Origin: Lentisphaerota bacterium
GTDB taxonomy: Bacteria > Verrucomicrobiota > Lentisphaeria > Oligosphaerales > Oligosphaeraceae
Direction: 5' to 3'
Assembly (NCBI GenBank): GCA_012800565.1
Contig: JAAZIZ010000095.1
Location: forward strand, 1-6,696
Length of the DNA stretch: 6,696 nt
The notes under the pieces are model-generated. The model worked only from the letters and a program-made list of their open reading frames with translations. It ran no database searches and was not told the origin of the DNA. The position numbers and the translations under genes are program-made. Below are positions 6,137 through 6,696 of the stretch, in pieces. How positions within the stretch are numbered: position 1 is the first letter of the stretch; every line of letters starts with the position of its first letter.

Positions 6137-6484
6137 ATGGAAATGGACAAATATCTCTTTTTTAGTTTTCAGGATATCATCATCGCGCCGGACCAGGTGT
6201 CTGCAGCCATTATACAGGCCTGCCGTCGCAATCCGGCAATGGGCATACAGGCGCTCTGCCAAATTGATGACCAGGTGCTGGTAGTCCTGACTCCTGACAA
6301 CTTCGCCGCTGTCCCGGCTGAACTGTACTGGCTGGATATATCTGAACAACCCTTCGATGACCTGGTGCCGCTCCTGCAGGAACGCTGGCAGTCGGGGTTT
6401 TCCGCCATCGGAACAGTAGCCGACTGCTTGCCGCCCCGCAAACGTTTTCTTCTCTTCCAGCGACGGCTGGCAGAAATGTCTTAG
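6137..6484 (+). CDS. small protein of unknown function (115 residues)
   Basis: I do not recognise a family. The protein begins MEMDKYLFFSFQDIIIAP and has no signal peptide or membrane segment, so it should be cytoplasmic. Alternating hydrophobic stretches (YLFFSF, DQVLVVLTP, FSAIGTVAD), an amphipathic helix-like stretch (QVSAAIIQACRRN) and the acidic SEQPFDDLVPLLQERW suggest a compact alpha/beta fold. It has two Cys residues (one in ACRRN, one in ALCQI) plus one near the end (ADCLPP). Third codon positions are G/C-rich as in its neighbours, and it has a good ribosome site, both supporting a real gene. A longer minus-strand open frame (6104-6682) covers the same bases but has less protein-like composition. 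It lies 58 bp after the pyrophosphorylase gene and 43 bp before the next, in the same direction, so co-transcription is likely; its role cannot be named. Confidence 0.8.
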   Translation: MEMDKYLFFSFQDIIIAPDQVSAAIIQACRRNPAMGIQALCQIDDQVLVVLTPDNFAAVPAELYWLDISEQPFDDLVPLLQERWQSGFSAIGTVADCLPPRKRFLLFQRRLAEMS

Positions 6485-6527
6485 GCGCCGCACTGCCCGC
6501 AGCTGTGCATAACCATAGAGCTTCGTC

Positions 6528-6696
6528 TTGGCTGATTTATTCTCTATTTCAGACCCCCAAAAACACCACCTGTCCTGGCGGCGACGCCTCCAGGATTTCG
6601 CCCTCAATTGCGGTATCTGGCTGGCACTGCTGCTCTTTGGCAGCCTCTCGCTGGCGGGCACCCGCAGACTGGCCCGATGCATGGTCTTCCTGGCCC
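6528..6696 (+). CDS. 5' part of a probable membrane or exported protein, cut by the window edge
   Basis: This frame opens after a TAG at 6516-6518 and stays open to the right edge (56 codons). The only initiation codon near its beginning is TTG at 6528, with a weak AGAG seven bases upstream (6517-6520). The visible peptide starts LADLFSISDPQ, has a basic stretch WRRRLQ (17-22), then a hydrophobic segment about 24-44 (FALNCGIWLALLLFGSLSLAG), then TRRLAR. This fits a first transmembrane helix or a signal peptide with possible cleavage after SLA. Codon third positions are strongly G/C like the neighbours. Family not recognised: too little is present. It follows the small unknown gene by 43 bp in the same direction. 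If the TTG is not used, the real start could be a later codon, such as the ATG near 6681. Confidence 0.5.
   Translation, partial: MADLFSISDPQKHHLSWRRRLQDFALNCGIWLALLLFGSLSLAGTRRLARCMVFLA

Noticed and set aside
5377..6150. 257-codon open frame on the minus strand (and a 248-codon one in another frame)
   Set aside because: Both are antisense to the UAP1-like gene, whose motifs continue to its end, so they are shadow frames.
6573..6599. Twin-arginine export signal in the right-edge protein (WRRRLQDF)
   Set aside because: It has consecutive arginines before a hydrophobic stretch but lacks the usual SRRxFLK arrangement; a plain membrane anchor or Sec signal fits better.
6104..6682. 192-codon minus-strand frame as an alternative to the small plus-strand genes
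   Set aside because: Its translation is rich in Arg/Ser with no recognisable fold pattern, while the plus-strand frames have ribosome sites, native third-position bias and sensible hydrophobic patterns. Not fully excluded.

Overview
This window looks like a chromosomal segment from a free-living or gut polysaccharide-degrading bacterium. It is moderately GC-rich by eye and has strong G/C preference at third codon positions. The gene content would fit the Lentisphaerota/Kiritimatiellota/Verrucomicrobiota (PVC) area: a CE15-type esterase, a very large secreted DUF4838 protein with carbohydrate-binding domains, and a eukaryote-like UDP-sugar pyrophosphorylase. The lineage is an inference from content and style; there is no rRNA or other phylogenetic marker here.

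Layout. Bases 1-64 are a 9-bp tandem array that runs off the left edge. A leftward gene (118-1374, minus) encodes a CE15/glucuronoyl-esterase-like alpha/beta hydrolase without a signal peptide. A 248-bp AT-rich divergent intergenic region follows (1375-1622). It carries a good sigma70-type promoter for the leftward gene and three copies of a CTTGnCAAG-like palindrome, which may be operators shared by both genes. Rightward, 1623-4565 encodes a 980-residue exported protein: signal peptide, GH20b/GH67-like N-domain, DUF4838 core, CBM9-like domain and a C-terminal beta-sandwich. After 97 bp with a compact hairpin comes 4663-6078, a UDPGP-family (UAP1-like) UTP-sugar-1-phosphate uridylyltransferase. 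A small unrecognised protein (6137-6484) follows, then the beginning of a probable membrane or exported protein (6528 to the right edge). The last three genes are closely spaced and probably co-transcribed.

How they may work together. The divergent pair looks like a small glycan-utilisation locus: an exported multi-domain glycan-active protein beside an esterase that would cleave uronic-acid esters, possibly under one regulator. The pyrophosphorylase makes activated sugars (UDP-GlcNAc/GalNAc or UDP-Glc) and is more likely a housekeeping gene next door than part of the degradation system. No mobile element, CRISPR array, tRNA or rRNA was seen. The most interesting points are the repeated palindromes in the divergent promoter, the apparent shift of the catalytic acid in the CE15-like enzyme, the 9-bp self-complementary repeat array, and the unrecognised 115-residue protein.
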